From Methylobacterium sp. (lineage in GTDB: Bacteria > Pseudomonadota > Alphaproteobacteria > Rhizobiales > Beijerinckiaceae), in NCBI GenBank assembly GCA_020252645.1, contig JADCCN010000004.1, positions 1-64,000 of the forward strand: a stretch of 64,000 nt of DNA, read 5' to 3'. Every line of letters starts with the position of its first letter. Position 1 is the first letter of the stretch. The position numbers were made by a program, and so were the translations under genes. Shown one piece after another: positions 28,244 to 38,533 of the stretch. The notes below the pieces were generated by a model. The model made no database searches and had not been told where the DNA came from. It saw only the letters and a program-made list of their open reading frames with translations.

Positions 28244-28344
28244 AGCATGGTGTGAAAAAGTGGAATCCGGTTTTCCACAAAAAAGCATGCGATAATAATA
28301 AGAGAAGAGCATGATGTGCTTCCGTCTGAACACATCATGCTCTA
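28241..28344 (+). repeat. 104-bp two-hairpin TAGAGC element, copy D
   Basis: Full 104-bp copy starting at the nadB stop codon. Minor changes occur in the left hairpin (TTTTCCACA). The right end shares its CTAG with another family member that starts at 28343. Confidence 0.92.
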
Positions 28345-28447
28345 GAGCATTTTCCGATCGGGCTGAAACCGGTTGATCGAAGAAAATGCGATATATCTCA
28401 AAAACATAGAGCGGTCGATCCGTTCCATTCAGATCGAGTTTCGCTCT
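28343..28447 (-). repeat. Diverged TAGAGC family member joined to copy D
   Basis: About 105 bp, TAGAGCATTTTCCGATCGGG to GTTTCGCTCT. It resembles the reverse complement of the 106-bp family (ACCGGTTGATCGAAGAAAATG; ATAGAGCGGTCGATC) but is well diverged. It fills the gap before the ppdK 3' end. Confidence 0.65.
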
Positions 28448-28476
28448 CGCAGGGGCATGCTTCGCTTGAAGAAGTT

Positions 28477-31155
28477 TCAGCCTTCAGCCTTCGTCACCTT
28501 GCCGAGGGCGGCCTGCGCCGCCGCCAGGCGCGCGATCGGCACGCGGAAAGGCGAGCAGGAGACGTAATCGAGGCCGACGCTCTCGCAGAAGGCGATGGAG
28601 GCCGGATCGCCGCCATGTTCGCCGCAAAGGCCGAGCTTGAGGTCGGCGCGCGTTGCCTTGCCGCGCGCAACCGCGATCTTCACGAGTTCGCCCACGCCTT
28701 CCTGGTCAAGCGTCACGAAGGGGTCTTCGGCGAGGATGCCGCGCGCCTTGTAGGAGCCGAGGAAGTTGCCGGCATCATCGCGGGAGATGCCAAGCGTCGT
28801 CTGCGTGAGATCGTTGGTGCCGAAGGAGAAGAACTCCGCCGCGCCCGCGATCTCGCCGGCGCGCAGGGCGGCGCGCGGCAGTTCGATCATCGTGCCGACC
28901 TGGTAGGGCACGGTGATACCCGTTTCCTTTGCCACCGCCAGCGCCATCGCATCGATGCGCGCCTTCACAAGGTCGAGTTCGGGCTTGGTCATCACCAGCG
29001 GAACCATCACCTCCGGCGTCACCATCGCGCCGGTGCGCTTTTCCACCTCGACGGCCGCCTCGAAGATCGCGCGGGCCTGCATCTCGGCGATTTCCGGGTA
29101 GGCCACCGCGAGGCGGCAGCCCCGGAAACCGAGCATGGGGTTCGATTCACGCAGCTCCAGCGCGCGGATGCGCAGCTTTTCCGCCGAGGCGCCCATGGCT
29201 TCCGCGACTTCCTGGATCTCGCGCGGCTCATGCGGCAGGAATTCATGCAGCGGCGGATCGAGCAGGCGGATCGTGACGGGCAGGCCCTTCATGATCTCGA
29301 AGAGCTCGACGAAATCCGAGCGCTGCATCGGCAGCAGCTTCGCCAGCGCCGAACGGCGGCCCTTCTCGTCATCCGCGAGGATCATCTCGCGCATCGCGAT
29401 GATGCGCTCGCCCTCGAAGAACATATGCTCCGTGCGGCAGAGGCCGATGCCTTCCGCGCCGAATTTCACCGCTGTGCGGGCATCGAGCGGGGTTTCGGCG
29501 TTCGTGCGGATCTTGAGGCGGCGCGCCTTGTCGGCCCATTCCATCAGCGCGCCGAACTCGCCGGAGAGCTCCGGCTGGAGCATCGCGACCTCACCCACGA
29601 GCACCTGCCCGTTGCCGCCATCGATGGTGATGAAATCGCCACGCCTCAGCACCTTGCCGGCACAGGTCATCGTGCCGGCGGCCATGTCGATGCGGATTGT
29701 GCCCGCGCCGGAGACGCAGGGCTTGCCCATGCCGCGCGCCACGACCGCCGCGTGGCTGGTCATGCCGCCGCGCGTGGTGAGAATGCCTTCCGCGGCGTGC
29801 ATGCCGTGGATATCCTCCGGCGAGGTTTCCACGCGCACGAGAATGCACTTGCGCTTGGCCTTCCTGGCTTCTTCCGCCTCTTCGGAGGTGAAGACGATCT
29901 CACCCGTCGCGGCACCCGGCGAAGCGGGGAGGCCGGTCGAGAACTGCAGGCGGGTCGCCTTCGGGTCGATGGTCGGGTGCAGGAGTTGGTCGAGAGAGGC
30001 CGGATCGACGCGCTTCACGGCCTCTTCCTGCGAAATCAGCCCCTCATTCGCAAGATCAACCGCGATGCGGAGCGCGGCCTTGGCCGTGCGCTTGCCGTTG
30101 CGGGTCTGGAGCATCCAGAGCTTGCCCTGCTGAACCGTGAATTCCAGATCCTGCATGTCGCGGTAATGGTTCTCGAGCAGGCCATAGATGCGCACGAGTT
30201 CCCTATAGGCCTCGGGCATGGCCGCTTCGAGCGAGGGTTTCGTCGAGCCCGCCGCGATGCGGGCGGCTTCGGTGATGTCCTGCGGCGTGCGAATACCCGC
30301 CACCACATCCTCGCCCTGTGCATTGATGAGGAACTCGCCATAGAGCTCCTTCGTGCCGGTGGAGGGGTTGCGGGTGAAGGCCACGCCCGTGGCCGAGGTG
30401 TCGCCCATATTGCCGAACACCATGGCCTGCACGTTCACCGCCGTGCCCCAGCTCTCGGGGATGGAATGCAGTTCGCGATACTTGATCGCGCGGGCATTCA
30501 TCCATGAGCCGAACACCGCGCCGACGGCGCCCCAGAGCTGCTCATAGGGGTCCTGCGGGAAGGGCCGGCCGAGATTTTCCTCAACGCAATCCTTGAAGGA
30601 GACGATGATCGCCTTCCAGTCCTCGGCGGTCATCTCGGTGTCGAGCGTGTAGCCCTTGTGATCCTTGTACTCCTCGAGAATGTCCTCAAACTTGTGGTGC
30701 TCCAGCTCCAGAACCACGTTGGAATACATGGTGATGAAGCGGCGGTAGCTGTCATGGGCGAAGCGCGGGTTGTTCGAAAGCTTCGCGACCGCTTCCACGG
30801 TCTCATCGTTCAGCCCGAGGTTCAGCACGGTGTCCATCATGCCCGGCATCGAGGCGCGGGCGCCGGAGCGCACCGAGACCAGCAGTGGGTTTTCCTTGTC
30901 GCCGAAGCCGCGGCCCGCGAGCCTGCCGACATGCTTCAGCGCGGCATCGACCTGCTGGGCGAGATCGAGCGGGTAAGTGTTGTCATGCGCATAAAACCAG
31001 GTGCAGACCTCGGTGGAGATGGTGAAACCCGGCGGCACCGGCAGCCCGAGGCTGCACATTTCGGCCAAATTCGCGCCCTTGCCGCCCAGAAGGTTGCGCA
31101 AGGAGGCGTTGCCTTCCGCCTGGCCATCGCCAAACGTGTAAACCCAATTCGTCAT
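28477..31155 (-). CDS. ppdK: Pyruvate, phosphate dikinase
   Basis: Interconverts pyruvate, ATP and phosphate with phosphoenolpyruvate, AMP and pyrophosphate. The 892-residue product has the three expected parts: an N-terminal ATP-grasp region (NLLGGKGANLAEM, VSVRSGARASMPGMMDT), the phosphohistidine domain with catalytic His in GGMTSHAAVVARGMG, and the C-terminal PEP/pyruvate barrel with GIGLCRTEHMF and the catalytic Cys in GLCGEHGGDP. The start at 31155 (MTNWVYTFGDG) follows GGGAG on the minus strand; longer frames add no family sequence. Together with the malic enzyme it would let the cell make PEP from malate through pyruvate. Confidence 0.97.
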   Translation of the reverse strand: MTNWVYTFGDGQAEGNASLRNLLGGKGANLAEMCSLGLPVPPGFTISTEVCTWFYAHDNTYPLDLAQQVDAALKHVGRLAGRGFGDKENPLLVSVRSGARASMPGMMDTVLNLGLNDETVEAVAKLSNNPRFAHDSYRRFITMYSNVVLELEHHKFEDILEEYKDHKGYTLDTEMTAEDWKAIIVSFKDCVEENLGRPFPQDPYEQLWGAVGAVFGSWMNARAIKYRELHSIPESWGTAVNVQAMVFGNMGDTSATGVAFTRNPSTGTKELYGEFLINAQGEDVVAGIRTPQDITEAARIAAGSTKPSLEAAMPEAYRELVRIYGLLENHYRDMQDLEFTVQQGKLWMLQTRNGKRTAKAALRIAVDLANEGLISQEEAVKRVDPASLDQLLHPTIDPKATRLQFSTGLPASPGAATGEIVFTSEEAEEARKAKRKCILVRVETSPEDIHGMHAAEGILTTRGGMTSHAAVVARGMGKPCVSGAGTIRIDMAAGTMTCAGKVLRRGDFITIDGGNGQVLVGEVAMLQPELSGEFGALMEWADKARRLKIRTNAETPLDARTAVKFGAEGIGLCRTEHMFFEGERIIAMREMILADDEKGRRSALAKLLPMQRSDFVELFEIMKGLPVTIRLLDPPLHEFLPHEPREIQEVAEAMGASAEKLRIRALELRESNPMLGFRGCRLAVAYPEIAEMQARAIFEAAVEVEKRTGAMVTPEVMVPLVMTKPELDLVKARIDAMALAVAKETGITVPYQVGTMIELPRAALRAGEIAGAAEFFSFGTNDLTQTTLGISRDDAGNFLGSYKARGILAEDPFVTLDQEGVGELVKIAVARGKATRADLKLGLCGEHGGDPASIAFCESVGLDYVSCSPFRVPIARLAAAQAALGKVTKAEG

Positions 31156-31283
31156 CCCCGTGCCACTCCCTTGGTCACAGATCGAGGTCTGGCTTTCGCA
31201 GTTGCGAAAGATCCCTCGTCGCTTTGTCGCAAATGTCTCCGGAAGGCAACCGTTGCGATTGCCTTGTGCCATCCGCAAATGGC

Positions 31284-32213
31284 ATGACCGACATGAACAA
31301 AAGCCGAGCAGGAAGCCGAATGCGTCGCCTGGTCACCCGGTTCCCCACGCTGGCCCGAAGGCCTGGCCGATGCGCGCTGGCGCTGCTGGGCCTGCTCGCC
31401 TGCCTTCTGCCCGGCGCGGCATCGCGCGCATTCGCCCAGCAGGGCAGCCCGATCCGCATTCCGGTATTCGTCGATCCCGAGCGGCGCATCGAACGCCGTG
31501 CCGGGCCGCGCATCGCCACCATCCGGTTTCTCACGGAAGACGATTATCCGCCTTTCAATTTCGTTGCGGCCGATGGGCAATTGCAGGGTTTCAACATCGA
31601 TCTTGCGCGCGCGATCTGCGCCGAGATCGAGGCGCAATGCACCATCCAGCCTCGTCGCTGGGATCTTCTCCTGCCGGCGCTCGACACCAACGAGGGCGAT
31701 GCCGTGATTGCCTCGCATCGTATTGACGGGGATCTGCGCCGTCGCTTCGAGGTGTCCCAGCCGGTCTATCGTGTGCCCGCGCGCTTTGCCGGCCACAAGG
31801 ATGGTGCGATCCAATCCACCGATGCGCAGGCCCTGCAGGGCAAATCCATCGCGGTGGTCGGCGGCTCGCGGCACGAGGCCTATCTCAACGCCCTGTTCCC
31901 GGCCGTGCGGATCGAGCGCTTCCCCAGTTTCGCGCTGGCCTTGGAGGCGATGCGCCGCCGGCAGGTGGACCTTGCCTTCGGGGATGGGATTGCGATCGCT
32001 TTCTGGCTCAACGGTTCGGAATCGCTCGATTGCTGCACCTTCATCGGCGGCGCCTATGCCGAGAGCCGCTATTTCGGCGAGGGCGCGGGCATCGTGATGC
32101 GCAAGGGCAATGTTGCGCTCCGGCAGGCGATCGACGATGCGCTGACCCGGATGAGCCGCGATGGCCGCTTCGCGCGGCTCTATCTCAAGCATTTCCCGGT
32201 TCCATTCTATTGA
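31284..32213 (+). CDS. Periplasmic solute-binding protein family 3 (amino-acid type)
   Basis: A 309-residue exported binding protein. A basic N-terminus and hydrophobic segment (ALALLGLLACLLPGAASRAFAQ) form a signal peptide. The mature part has SBP family 3 landmarks: IRFLTEDDYPPFNF, GFNIDLARAICAEI, the RRWDLLLPALDTNEGDAVIAS segment, and the GKSIAVVGGSRHEAYL hinge. No transporter permease or ATPase adjoins it, so it is either an orphan receptor or works with a distant ABC system. The start is uncertain (31284, 31293 or 31320). It is divergent from ppdK and upstream of lysS by about 100 bp. Confidence 0.85.
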   Translation: MTDMNKSRAGSRMRRLVTRFPTLARRPGRCALALLGLLACLLPGAASRAFAQQGSPIRIPVFVDPERRIERRAGPRIATIRFLTEDDYPPFNFVAADGQLQGFNIDLARAICAEIEAQCTIQPRRWDLLLPALDTNEGDAVIASHRIDGDLRRRFEVSQPVYRVPARFAGHKDGAIQSTDAQALQGKSIAVVGGSRHEAYLNALFPAVRIERFPSFALALEAMRRRQVDLAFGDGIAIAFWLNGSESLDCCTFIGGAYAESRYFGEGAGIVMRKGNVALRQAIDDALTRMSRDGRFARLYLKHFPVPFY

Positions 32214-32312
32214 TCCGGCGCCTGTTGCGCGGTTGACGGTTCGGCGCGCCGGCCGTAACGAACCGGCTCCCGCCTCCCGCAAAAAACCTTCTTCGGAAAC
32301 AAAACCGCCTCC

Positions 32313-34019
32313 ATGACCGATCTTTCCCGTTTTCGCGACGCTGCCCGGACTTCCCCCGCCTGGCCTTTCGAAGAGGCCCGCAAGCTGGTCGCGCGCATCC
32401 AGAAATCGGGCAAGAGGCAGGTGCTGTTCGAAACGGGCTATGGCCCGTCGGGCCTGCCGCATATCGGCACCTTCGGCGAGGTGGCACGCACCACGATGGT
32501 GCGCCGCGCCTTCGAGGCGCTGACCGGCGGGGAAATCCCGACCCGGCTCATCTGCTTCTCGGATGACATGGATGGCATGAGGAAAATTCCGGATAATGTG
32601 CCGGATCGTGCCTTTCTCGAGCCGCATCTGCAGAAGCCGCTGACCTCGGTTCCGAACCCCTTCGGCGGGGATTACGAGAGCTTCGGGCATCACAACAACG
32701 CGATGCTGCGTCGGTTTCTCGATACCTTCGGCTTCGAATACGAATTCATGAGTGCGACCGAGTGCTACCGCAACGGCACCTTCGATGCCGTGCTGCTGCG
32801 CGCGGCCGAGCGCTACCAGGCCATCATGGATGTGATGCTGCCCACGCTTGGGCCGGAACGGCAGGCGACCTATTCCCCCTTCCTGCCGATCTCGCCCCAG
32901 TCGGGCCGCGTGCTCTATGTGCCGATGAAGCATGTCGATGCCAAGGCCGGCACGGTCACCTTCCTCGACGAGGACGGCGCGGAGACGACTTTGCCCGTCA
33001 CCGGCGGGCATGTGAAGCTGCAATGGAAGCCGGATTTCGGCATGCGCTGGGCGGCGCTCGATGTCGATTTCGAGATGTTCGGCAAGGATCATCAGACCAA
33101 TGCCGGCATCTATGATCGCATCTGCGCCATCCTCGGCGGCATTCCGCCGGAGCATTATGTCTACGAGCTGTTCCTCGACGATCAGGGCCAGAAGATCTCA
33201 AAGTCGAAGGGCAATGGCCTGACCATCGACGAATGGCTCACCTATGCCTCGCCCGAGAGCCTCGCGCTGTATATGTTCCACAAGCCGCGCGAGGCGAAGA
33301 GGCTCTATTTCGATGTGATCCCCCGCGCGGTGGATGAATATCTCCAGTTCCTCGATGCCTTTCCCCGGCAGGATGCGAAGAACCAGCTGGGAAATCCGGT
33401 CTGGCACATCCATGGCGGCAACCCCCCGCCGCCGGAGCGGCTGGGCAGGGAGGGTGAGAACACGCCCTCCGAGAAGGTCTCCTTCTCGCTGCTCATGAAC
33501 CTCGTGGCGGTCGCCAATGCCGAGGAGAAGGGCGTGCTCTGGGGCTTCCTGAAGCGCTATGCGCCCTCGGCCTCGCCCGAGAGTCATCCGCGTCTTGATG
33601 CGCTGGTGGGCTATGCGATCCGCTATTTCGAGGATTTCGTGAAGCCGAAAAAGGCCTATCGCCTGCCGGATGCGGTGGAGGAAGCGGCCTTCGCCACCTT
33701 GGCCGACAAGCTTGCGGCGATGCCTGCGGATGCAACGGCCGAGGCCATCCAGGAAGCGGCCTATGATGTGGCGCGCGCCGTTCCGCGCTATCAGGATTTC
33801 GCGGCCAAGGGCGCCACGCCCGAGCGCCCCGGCGTCTCGAATGCGTGGTTTGCGGCGATCTACAACGTGCTTCTCGGCGAGGAGCGGGGACCGCGTTTCG
33901 GCTCCTTCGCGGCGATCTACGGGCTTGAGAACACGGTTGCGCTGATCCGCAAGGCGATTGCCGGCGAGCTCGTCGCGGCGCATGAGGCCTTCCGACGCAC
34001 GCGCGGCATCACTGGCTGA
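32313..34019 (+). CDS. lysS: Class I lysyl-tRNA synthetase
   Basis: Charges tRNA-Lys. This 568-residue enzyme is the class I (archaeal-type) form, also called LysK, shown by the Rossmann HIGH-type motif [15 protein letters not shown] near residue 45 and the KMSKS-type [10 protein letters not shown] near residue 293, instead of class II motifs. Class I LysRS is common in alphaproteobacteria. [18 protein letters not shown] and [15 protein letters not shown] are further family segments. The ribosome-binding site is weak. The 3' end overlaps the convergent regulator gene by 11 bp. Confidence 0.96.
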   Translation: MTDLSRFRDAARTSPAWPFEEARKLVARIQKSGKRQVLFETGYGPSGLPHIGTFGEVARTTMVRRAFEALTGGEIPTRLICFSDDMDGMRKIPDNVPDRAFLEPHLQKPLTSVPNPFGGDYESFGHHNNAMLRRFLDTFGFEYEFMSATECYRNGTFDAVLLRAAERYQAIMDVMLPTLGPERQATYSPFLPISPQSGRVLYVPMKHVDAKAGTVTFLDEDGAETTLPVTGGHVKLQWKPDFGMRWAALDVDFEMFGKDHQTNAGIYDRICAILGGIPPEHYVYELFLDDQGQKISKSKGNGLTIDEWLTYASPESLALYMFHKPREAKRLYFDVIPRAVDEYLQFLDAFPRQDAKNQLGNPVWHIHGGNPPPPERLGREGENTPSEKVSFSLLMNLVAVANAEEKGVLWGFLKRYAPSASPESHPRLDALVGYAIRYFEDFVKPKKAYRLPDAVEEAAFATLADKLAAMPADATAEAIQEAAYDVARAVPRYQDFAAKGATPERPGVSNAWFAAIYNVLLGEERGPRFGSFAAIYGLENTVALIRKAIAGELVAAHEAFRRTRGITG

Positions 34020-34626
34020 GCCAGAGGATGCGGGCGAGCAGGCGGATGTCCTTCGTCTTCCGCGCCGGCAATTCCTCGCCCGAAAGGCTGCGCAGGCGCA
34101 CCTGCGCGGCTGTTTCAAGCCAGAGTTCGCCGATCATCAGGCTGCCATCGATTGCCAGAAGCAGCACGCGATCGCCTCGGCGCCTCGGCGCGCTGGGCGA
34201 GGCGATGATCATGTCGCCCTGCTTGTAGGCCGGCGCGAAGCGGTCGCAGTCAAGACCGATCGCGAAGCTATCCCCGCGCAGGCCCTGGAGCGGCTCGATC
34301 CGGTCCCAGCCGGCGCCCTGCGGCCGCCCCTCCTCGTCGAAGGCATCGGCCATGAGGTGATCCGCGAACTGGAAGGGCAGGTGCGATGGCCCCGGTTCGC
34401 TGGTGACGATCGCCAGAAACTCATCCACGCCGACGCCCGTGGCCGCGAGGATCTTTGCGATGGATTCGGTCGATGGCCAACGCGGATGGCCATCCGCGCC
34501 CTGCCGCTTCGAGCGATTGAAGGTGGTCGCATCAAGGCCCGCCCGCTTGGCCAGTGCCGAGGGCGTGAGGCCATGTCGCTGCGCGAGCGTGTCGATGGCC
34601 GTCCAGATCTGCGAATGGGTCAACAT
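34009..34626 (-). CDS. XRE/S24-like transcriptional regulator, probably non-cleaving
   Basis: A 205-residue protein with an N-terminal helix-turn-helix ([20 protein letters not shown], about residues 20-40) and a C-terminal LexA/CI-like S24 domain. The S24 part keeps [11 protein letters not shown], with a Ser where the nucleophile lies, and [11 protein letters not shown]. At the position of the catalytic Lys, where the family has a TVKRL-like strand, it reads [10 protein letters not shown], with no Lys. Self-cleavage therefore looks lost, and the domain likely serves for dimerisation or sensing. It reads toward lysS and overlaps its end. Confidence 0.82.
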   Translation of the reverse strand: MLTHSQIWTAIDTLAQRHGLTPSALAKRAGLDATTFNRSKRQGADGHPRWPSTESIAKILAATGVGVDEFLAIVTSEPGPSHLPFQFADHLMADAFDEEGRPQGAGWDRIEPLQGLRGDSFAIGLDCDRFAPAYKQGDMIIASPSAPRRRGDRVLLLAIDGSLMIGELWLETAAQVRLRSLSGEELPARKTKDIRLLARILWLSQ

Positions 34627-34768
34627 GCCGCAACATCCTGCACGAAACCTTTGGCCCTCGCGAGGGGGATGCCGCGAAAAGCTGTGCTTCCGGCCGGAAA
34701 ATTGCGCTTTTCAGCACCCCTGCAACCGCCTAAATCTCGCCGCGCCCGCCCAAGCCGGAGTCTGCCGC

Positions 34769-35116
34769 ATGGCGCTTCTCTACAAGATCCTGTCTCGCCC
34801 CGAATGGGAGACCTTTCGGCAGGACAGGCGATTCGCCGGCTCCGCGGTGGACCGCCAGGATGGCTTCATCCACTTCTCCTACGCCCATCAGCTCGTCGAA
34901 ACCGCCCGCAAGCATTTCGCCGGCCAGAGCGATCTTGTCCTGCTGGCGGTCGAGGGCAAGGAACTCGGCGAAGCCCTGCGAGATGAACCGTCTCGCAATG
35001 GAGATCTCTTTCCGCATCTTCATGCCGAACTCGCGCTTCCCGCCGTGCGATGGATGAAACCCATCGGGCAGGATGCGGAAGGCTTTCCCGTTCTTCCCGC
35101 CTTCGAGGAGGCCTGA
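34769..35116 (+). CDS. DUF952 family protein
   Basis: A small 115-residue protein with the DUF952 pattern: YKILSRPEWETF at the start, DGFIHFSYAHQLVETARKHF, LVLLAVEGKELG, RNGDLFPHLHAELALPAV. The conserved Arg/His residues suggest a ligand-binding or enzymatic fold, but the function is unknown. The start at 34769 is the only Met directly before the conserved YKIL segment. It lies 3 bases before pyrD and is almost surely cotranscribed with it. Confidence 0.88.
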   Translation: MALLYKILSRPEWETFRQDRRFAGSAVDRQDGFIHFSYAHQLVETARKHFAGQSDLVLLAVEGKELGEALRDEPSRNGDLFPHLHAELALPAVRWMKPIGQDAEGFPVLPAFEEA

Positions 35117-35119
35117 TCC

Positions 35120-36187
35120 ATGTTCGCCCGAGCCTTTCCGCTGCTGCGCCCGCTGATCGGCGCGATCGATGCCGAACAGGCGCATGATCTCTCCGTGCGC
35201 GCGCTCGAGATGCTGCCGCTCCCGGCCTGCGGGCCGGATGATCCGCGCCTTGCCGTGGAAGCCTTCGGGCTCAAGTTCTCCAATCCCGTGGGCATGGCTG
35301 CGGGTTTCGACAAGGATGCCCGCGTGCCCGATGCCGTGCTGCGGCTCGGCTTCGGCTTCGTGGAGGTCGGCGGGGTGACGCGGCAGCCCCAGCCCGGCAA
35401 TCCGCGCCCACGCGTCTTCCGCCTTCAGCCGGATGAGGCCGTCATCAACCGCTACGGCCTCAATTCCAGCGGCATGGAAGCCGTGCGCCATCGGCTGGCG
35501 AAGCGCCGGCGGACCGGCATCGTGGGGGTCAATCTCGGGGCGAACAAGGAAAGCGCCGATCGCATCGGCGACTATGTCGCGCTGCTCCAGACCCTCGGTC
35601 CGCATGCGGAATTCGCAACACTCAACATCTCTTCGCCGAACACACCGGGCCTGCGGGATCTCCAGGGCAGGGCCTTCCTCGAGGAGTTGCTCGACCGCAC
35701 GCTCGAGGCACGCGCGAAAGCAAACCTTGCGACCCGCGTTCTGCTGAAGATCGCGCCTGATCTCGATGATCTCCAGCTCGATGACATCGTGGCAGTGGCG
35801 CTGCGCCGCCCCATCGACGGGATGATCGTCTCGAACACCACCACCGCCCGGCCCGAAAGCCTGAAGGACAAGGCGCAGGCGAAGGAAGCCGGCGGCCTTT
35901 CCGGCAGGCCGATTTTCCGGCCCTCCACCGTGAAGCTCGCGAAGACCTGGCTGCGCGTGGAGGGCAGGTTCCCGCTGATCGGCGTGGGCGGCATCGCCAG
36001 CGGCGCGGATGCGCTGGCCAAGATCGAGGCCGGCGCGAGCCTTGTTCAACTCTATACCGCGCTGATCTATCAGGGGCCGGCGCTGCTTCAGGAAATCAAG
36101 GACACGCTTGAGGCCGCAGCACCGCCCGAAGGCCTTCCGGCCATTGTGGGACGGGCCGCGCGCGATTGGGCCAGTTCGGCCTGCTGA
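35120..36187 (+). CDS. pyrD: Dihydroorotate dehydrogenase (quinone), class 2
   Basis: Oxidises dihydroorotate to orotate in pyrimidine synthesis, with FMN and membrane quinones. The 355-residue class 2 enzyme has the N-terminal amphipathic helical extension (residues 1-40), [44 protein letters not shown], the active-site Ser segment [14 protein letters not shown], and the phosphate-binding [10 protein letters not shown]. It follows the DUF952 gene with a 3-base gap. Its stop codon directly abuts the stop of the convergent response regulator, the two sharing the palindrome TGATCA. Confidence 0.96.
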   Translation: MFARAFPLLRPLIGAIDAEQAHDLSVRALEMLPLPACGPDDPRLAVEAFGLKFSNPVGMAAGFDKDARVPDAVLRLGFGFVEVGGVTRQPQPGNPRPRVFRLQPDEAVINRYGLNSSGMEAVRHRLAKRRRTGIVGVNLGANKESADRIGDYVALLQTLGPHAEFATLNISSPNTPGLRDLQGRAFLEELLDRTLEARAKANLATRVLLKIAPDLDDLQLDDIVAVALRRPIDGMIVSNTTTARPESLKDKAQAKEAGGLSGRPIFRPSTVKLAKTWLRVEGRFPLIGVGGIASGADALAKIEAGASLVQLYTALIYQGPALLQEIKDTLEAAAPPEGLPAIVGRAARDWASSAC

Positions 36188-36862
36188 TCAGGCCGGAAGC
36201 TCAATCTTCGAGGCGGCGATCACCGCCTGCGTGCGGCTTTCGACGCCAAGCTTCATCAGGATCGCCGAGACATGCGCCTTCACGGTCGCCTCGGAGACCG
36301 AAAGCTCATAGGCGATCTGCTTGTTGAGAAGTCCCTCGGACAGCATGGTCAGCACGCGCATCTGCTGCGGGGTGAGGCTGGCGAGCCGCCGGACCAGATC
36401 GGCTGTTTCCTTATCCGCCCCCACATCGAGCCGGATATGCGGTGGCGTCCATTGCCCGCCCCCGATCACCGTCGCGATCGCGCCGTGCATGGTCTCGATG
36501 GAGGAGGTCTTCGGGATATAGCCCGAGGCGCCGAATTCGATGCAGGCGCGGATGGTCGCCGGGTCCTCGATGCCCGAGACCACGATGACCGGCACGGAAG
36601 GATATTGCGAGCGCAGGAAGGTGAGCCCCGAAAAGCCGTTCACGCCCGGCATCTTCAGGTCCAGCAGCACCAGATCGACCTCCGGCTCGTTCAGAATCGC
36701 CGCCGTTGCTTCCTCGAGAGTGCCGGCCTCGATCACGTGGAGGTGGCGGAAGATGCCATTGACCGCCTGGCGCAGCGCGCCGCGAAACAAGGGATGATCA
36801 TCTGCGATGATGATGGTGCCACGGCCATCCGCGGACAGAGGCGTGGAAAGTCCTGCCGACAT
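36188..36862 (-). CDS. NarL/LuxR-family response regulator
   Basis: A 224-residue two-component regulator. The receiver domain (residues 16-135) has the acidic pair in IIIADDHPLFR, the phosphoacceptor Asp in LVLLDLKMPGVNG, and Lys in GYIPKTSS. The C-terminal LuxR helix-turn-helix has LTPQQMRVLTMLSEGLLNKQIAYELSVSEATVKAHVS in its expected place. No histidine kinase gene is adjacent, so its partner is unknown. It is divergent from the polytopic membrane protein gene, sharing a 189-bp promoter spacer. Confidence 0.92.
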   Translation of the reverse strand: MSAGLSTPLSADGRGTIIIADDHPLFRGALRQAVNGIFRHLHVIEAGTLEEATAAILNEPEVDLVLLDLKMPGVNGFSGLTFLRSQYPSVPVIVVSGIEDPATIRACIEFGASGYIPKTSSIETMHGAIATVIGGGQWTPPHIRLDVGADKETADLVRRLASLTPQQMRVLTMLSEGLLNKQIAYELSVSEATVKAHVSAILMKLGVESRTQAVIAASKIELPA

Positions 36863-37051
36863 CCCCTTTTCCCCCTTGGAATGTTGCTTGTTGTTTTTTC
36901 GAGATTAACACGCAGATTGCGCTTGCACCATGATCCGATCCAATTCCCCGCAACCTGCGACATTCTGTCAGGGTGGTGGCCCGGGGAGCGGCCATCGGTG
37001 TTTGACAGCCGCTCCCGCCCCGGCGAAAAAGCAGGCGCGGAGGGCGGCTCC

Positions 37052-38533
37052 ATGGTTTCGACTCTCGTTTTCTCGATCACGACCGCCGGGACGCTGTTTC
37101 TGGTTCTCGGGGAGCGGCTGGGCCTGCCGGCGCCGCTCGGCCTGCTTGCGCTTCAGGCGCTGCTGGCCCTCTCCTTCGGATTGATGATCGTGCTTTCGGC
37201 GACGAATCGGCTGGATCCCTTTCTGGCGGAGCCGCCGCGGGCACAGGCTTTCGGGCGGGTGGCGCGACTTGTCATCCTGCTCCTTGCGGGCCTTGCCGCC
37301 AGCGGCGGCGTTGCGCTCGAAAACCCGGCGCGGGCCGGCTCTCTCATCGCCGGCTATATGCTCGGCGCGATCGCGCTGCTCCCGCGAGAAGCGGGGTTCG
37401 GGGTTTCCGGCGGAAAAATCCTTGCCATGGGCGGCGTGCTCCGGCGCCTCGCCCTGGCGATCATGGCTCTCGTGCTGATCGCCCTGTGGCTGCCCCCGGT
37501 GAGCGCCAGTTTCGCCGCCGTCCTCCAGCGCGAGGCCGAGGCTTTGCGCGGCCCGATCATTCTGGGATTGGCCCTTGGTGTCGCGCTGGGCGGAGCGGCG
37601 GGCCTCTCTCGGCTCGCACGGGCGATCCTTCTCATGGGTCTCTTTCTGGCCGTGGCTCCGCTGGGAGCCGCCGCCTTCGTGGAACGCGCCTTTCCGCCGG
37701 AAAGCCTGCGCGGCACGCTGGCGACGATGCTGCGTGAGGCGACAACCGCCATTCCCGCCGGCCAATGGCGAGAGGGGCTGCCCGATCTCCTTGCGGGGTT
37801 TGCCATTGGCGGCCTTGCTTCCGCCCTGCGTCCGGCCCGCGAACGGGCGGGCCAGAGCATGCTGGTTGCCCTGCTCGCGCTCATGATCGCGCTGGCCGGC
37901 GCCTTGTTCGTGATGGTGGAGGTCATTCGCCTGCACGAGGTCGTCGTCACGCAGATCGCCGACCAGCCGCCGGCGCGCTGGCCGCTTTTCATGTTCGACG
38001 AGGCCATTCTCGGCTGGCTGAAATTGTGCGGAGAGGCTCCGCGCGATGTGCTGGATGCGTTCCGGGCCTGCCGCGCGCGCGGCCTCGTGGGCAGCTTCCC
38101 GATTTCCGAGCTTCGCCTCGAACCGGGCCTGATCGGGCCGGCCATTGCCGCGTCACGCGGGTTGCCCGCGGTGCTGGGGGCCGGCTGGATGCAGGCCGCG
38201 CCCTTGATCGGCCTTGTCGCCATCGGCCTGCTGATGCATGGCGCGGCATTGCTGATCAGCGAGACCAGCCTCTACCGGCGAGCCGGTGAGAAGGCCTTGC
38301 GCTCCTCCCGGCTGCTGCTGGCGCGCTTCCTTGTGCTGGCTCCCATGGCCGTGCTGTTCCTGCTGCCGGCCGAAGCCGCCCTCAAGGGCCGCCTGGCCTT
38401 GAGCCTGATGCTGGGAAGCCTGCTGCTGATCCTCGTCGCAAGGCTGGCGGACCTGTTCTGCGCGGGCGTCAGGGCGCTGCAGGGGCGCAAGCCCGGCGCC
38501 TTGCCGTTCACGCCTTCCGCAGAAGCAACCTGA
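37052..38533 (+). CDS. Polytopic membrane protein of unknown function
   Basis: A 493-residue inner-membrane protein; no family recognised. Hydropathy by eye gives about ten to twelve membrane helices in two blocks (about residues 1-230 and 270-490), separated by a soluble segment with MFDEAILGWLKLCGEAP and a Cys-rich FRACRARG stretch that could be periplasmic. The start at 37052 follows GCGGAGGG; the open frame upstream to 36272 is antisense to the response regulator and rejected. The 3' end overlaps the convergent DNA ligase gene by 26 bp. Being divergent from a response regulator, it may be its target. Confidence 0.75.
   Translation: MVSTLVFSITTAGTLFLVLGERLGLPAPLGLLALQALLALSFGLMIVLSATNRLDPFLAEPPRAQAFGRVARLVILLLAGLAASGGVALENPARAGSLIAGYMLGAIALLPREAGFGVSGGKILAMGGVLRRLALAIMALVLIALWLPPVSASFAAVLQREAEALRGPIILGLALGVALGGAAGLSRLARAILLMGLFLAVAPLGAAAFVERAFPPESLRGTLATMLREATTAIPAGQWREGLPDLLAGFAIGGLASALRPARERAGQSMLVALLALMIALAGALFVMVEVIRLHEVVVTQIADQPPARWPLFMFDEAILGWLKLCGEAPRDVLDAFRACRARGLVGSFPISELRLEPGLIGPAIAASRGLPAVLGAGWMQAAPLIGLVAIGLLMHGAALLISETSLYRRAGEKALRSSRLLLARFLVLAPMAVLFLLPAEAALKGRLALSLMLGSLLLILVARLADLFCAGVRALQGRKPGALPFTPSAEAT

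Noticed and set aside
28615-30507. 630-codon rightward open frame opposite ppdK
   Set aside because: Antisense frame with low-complexity His/Arg composition; ppdK has complete catalytic motifs.
31152-33155. 667-codon leftward open frame across the binding protein and lysS
   Set aside because: Spans two genes and a spacer with no motif; an antisense artefact.
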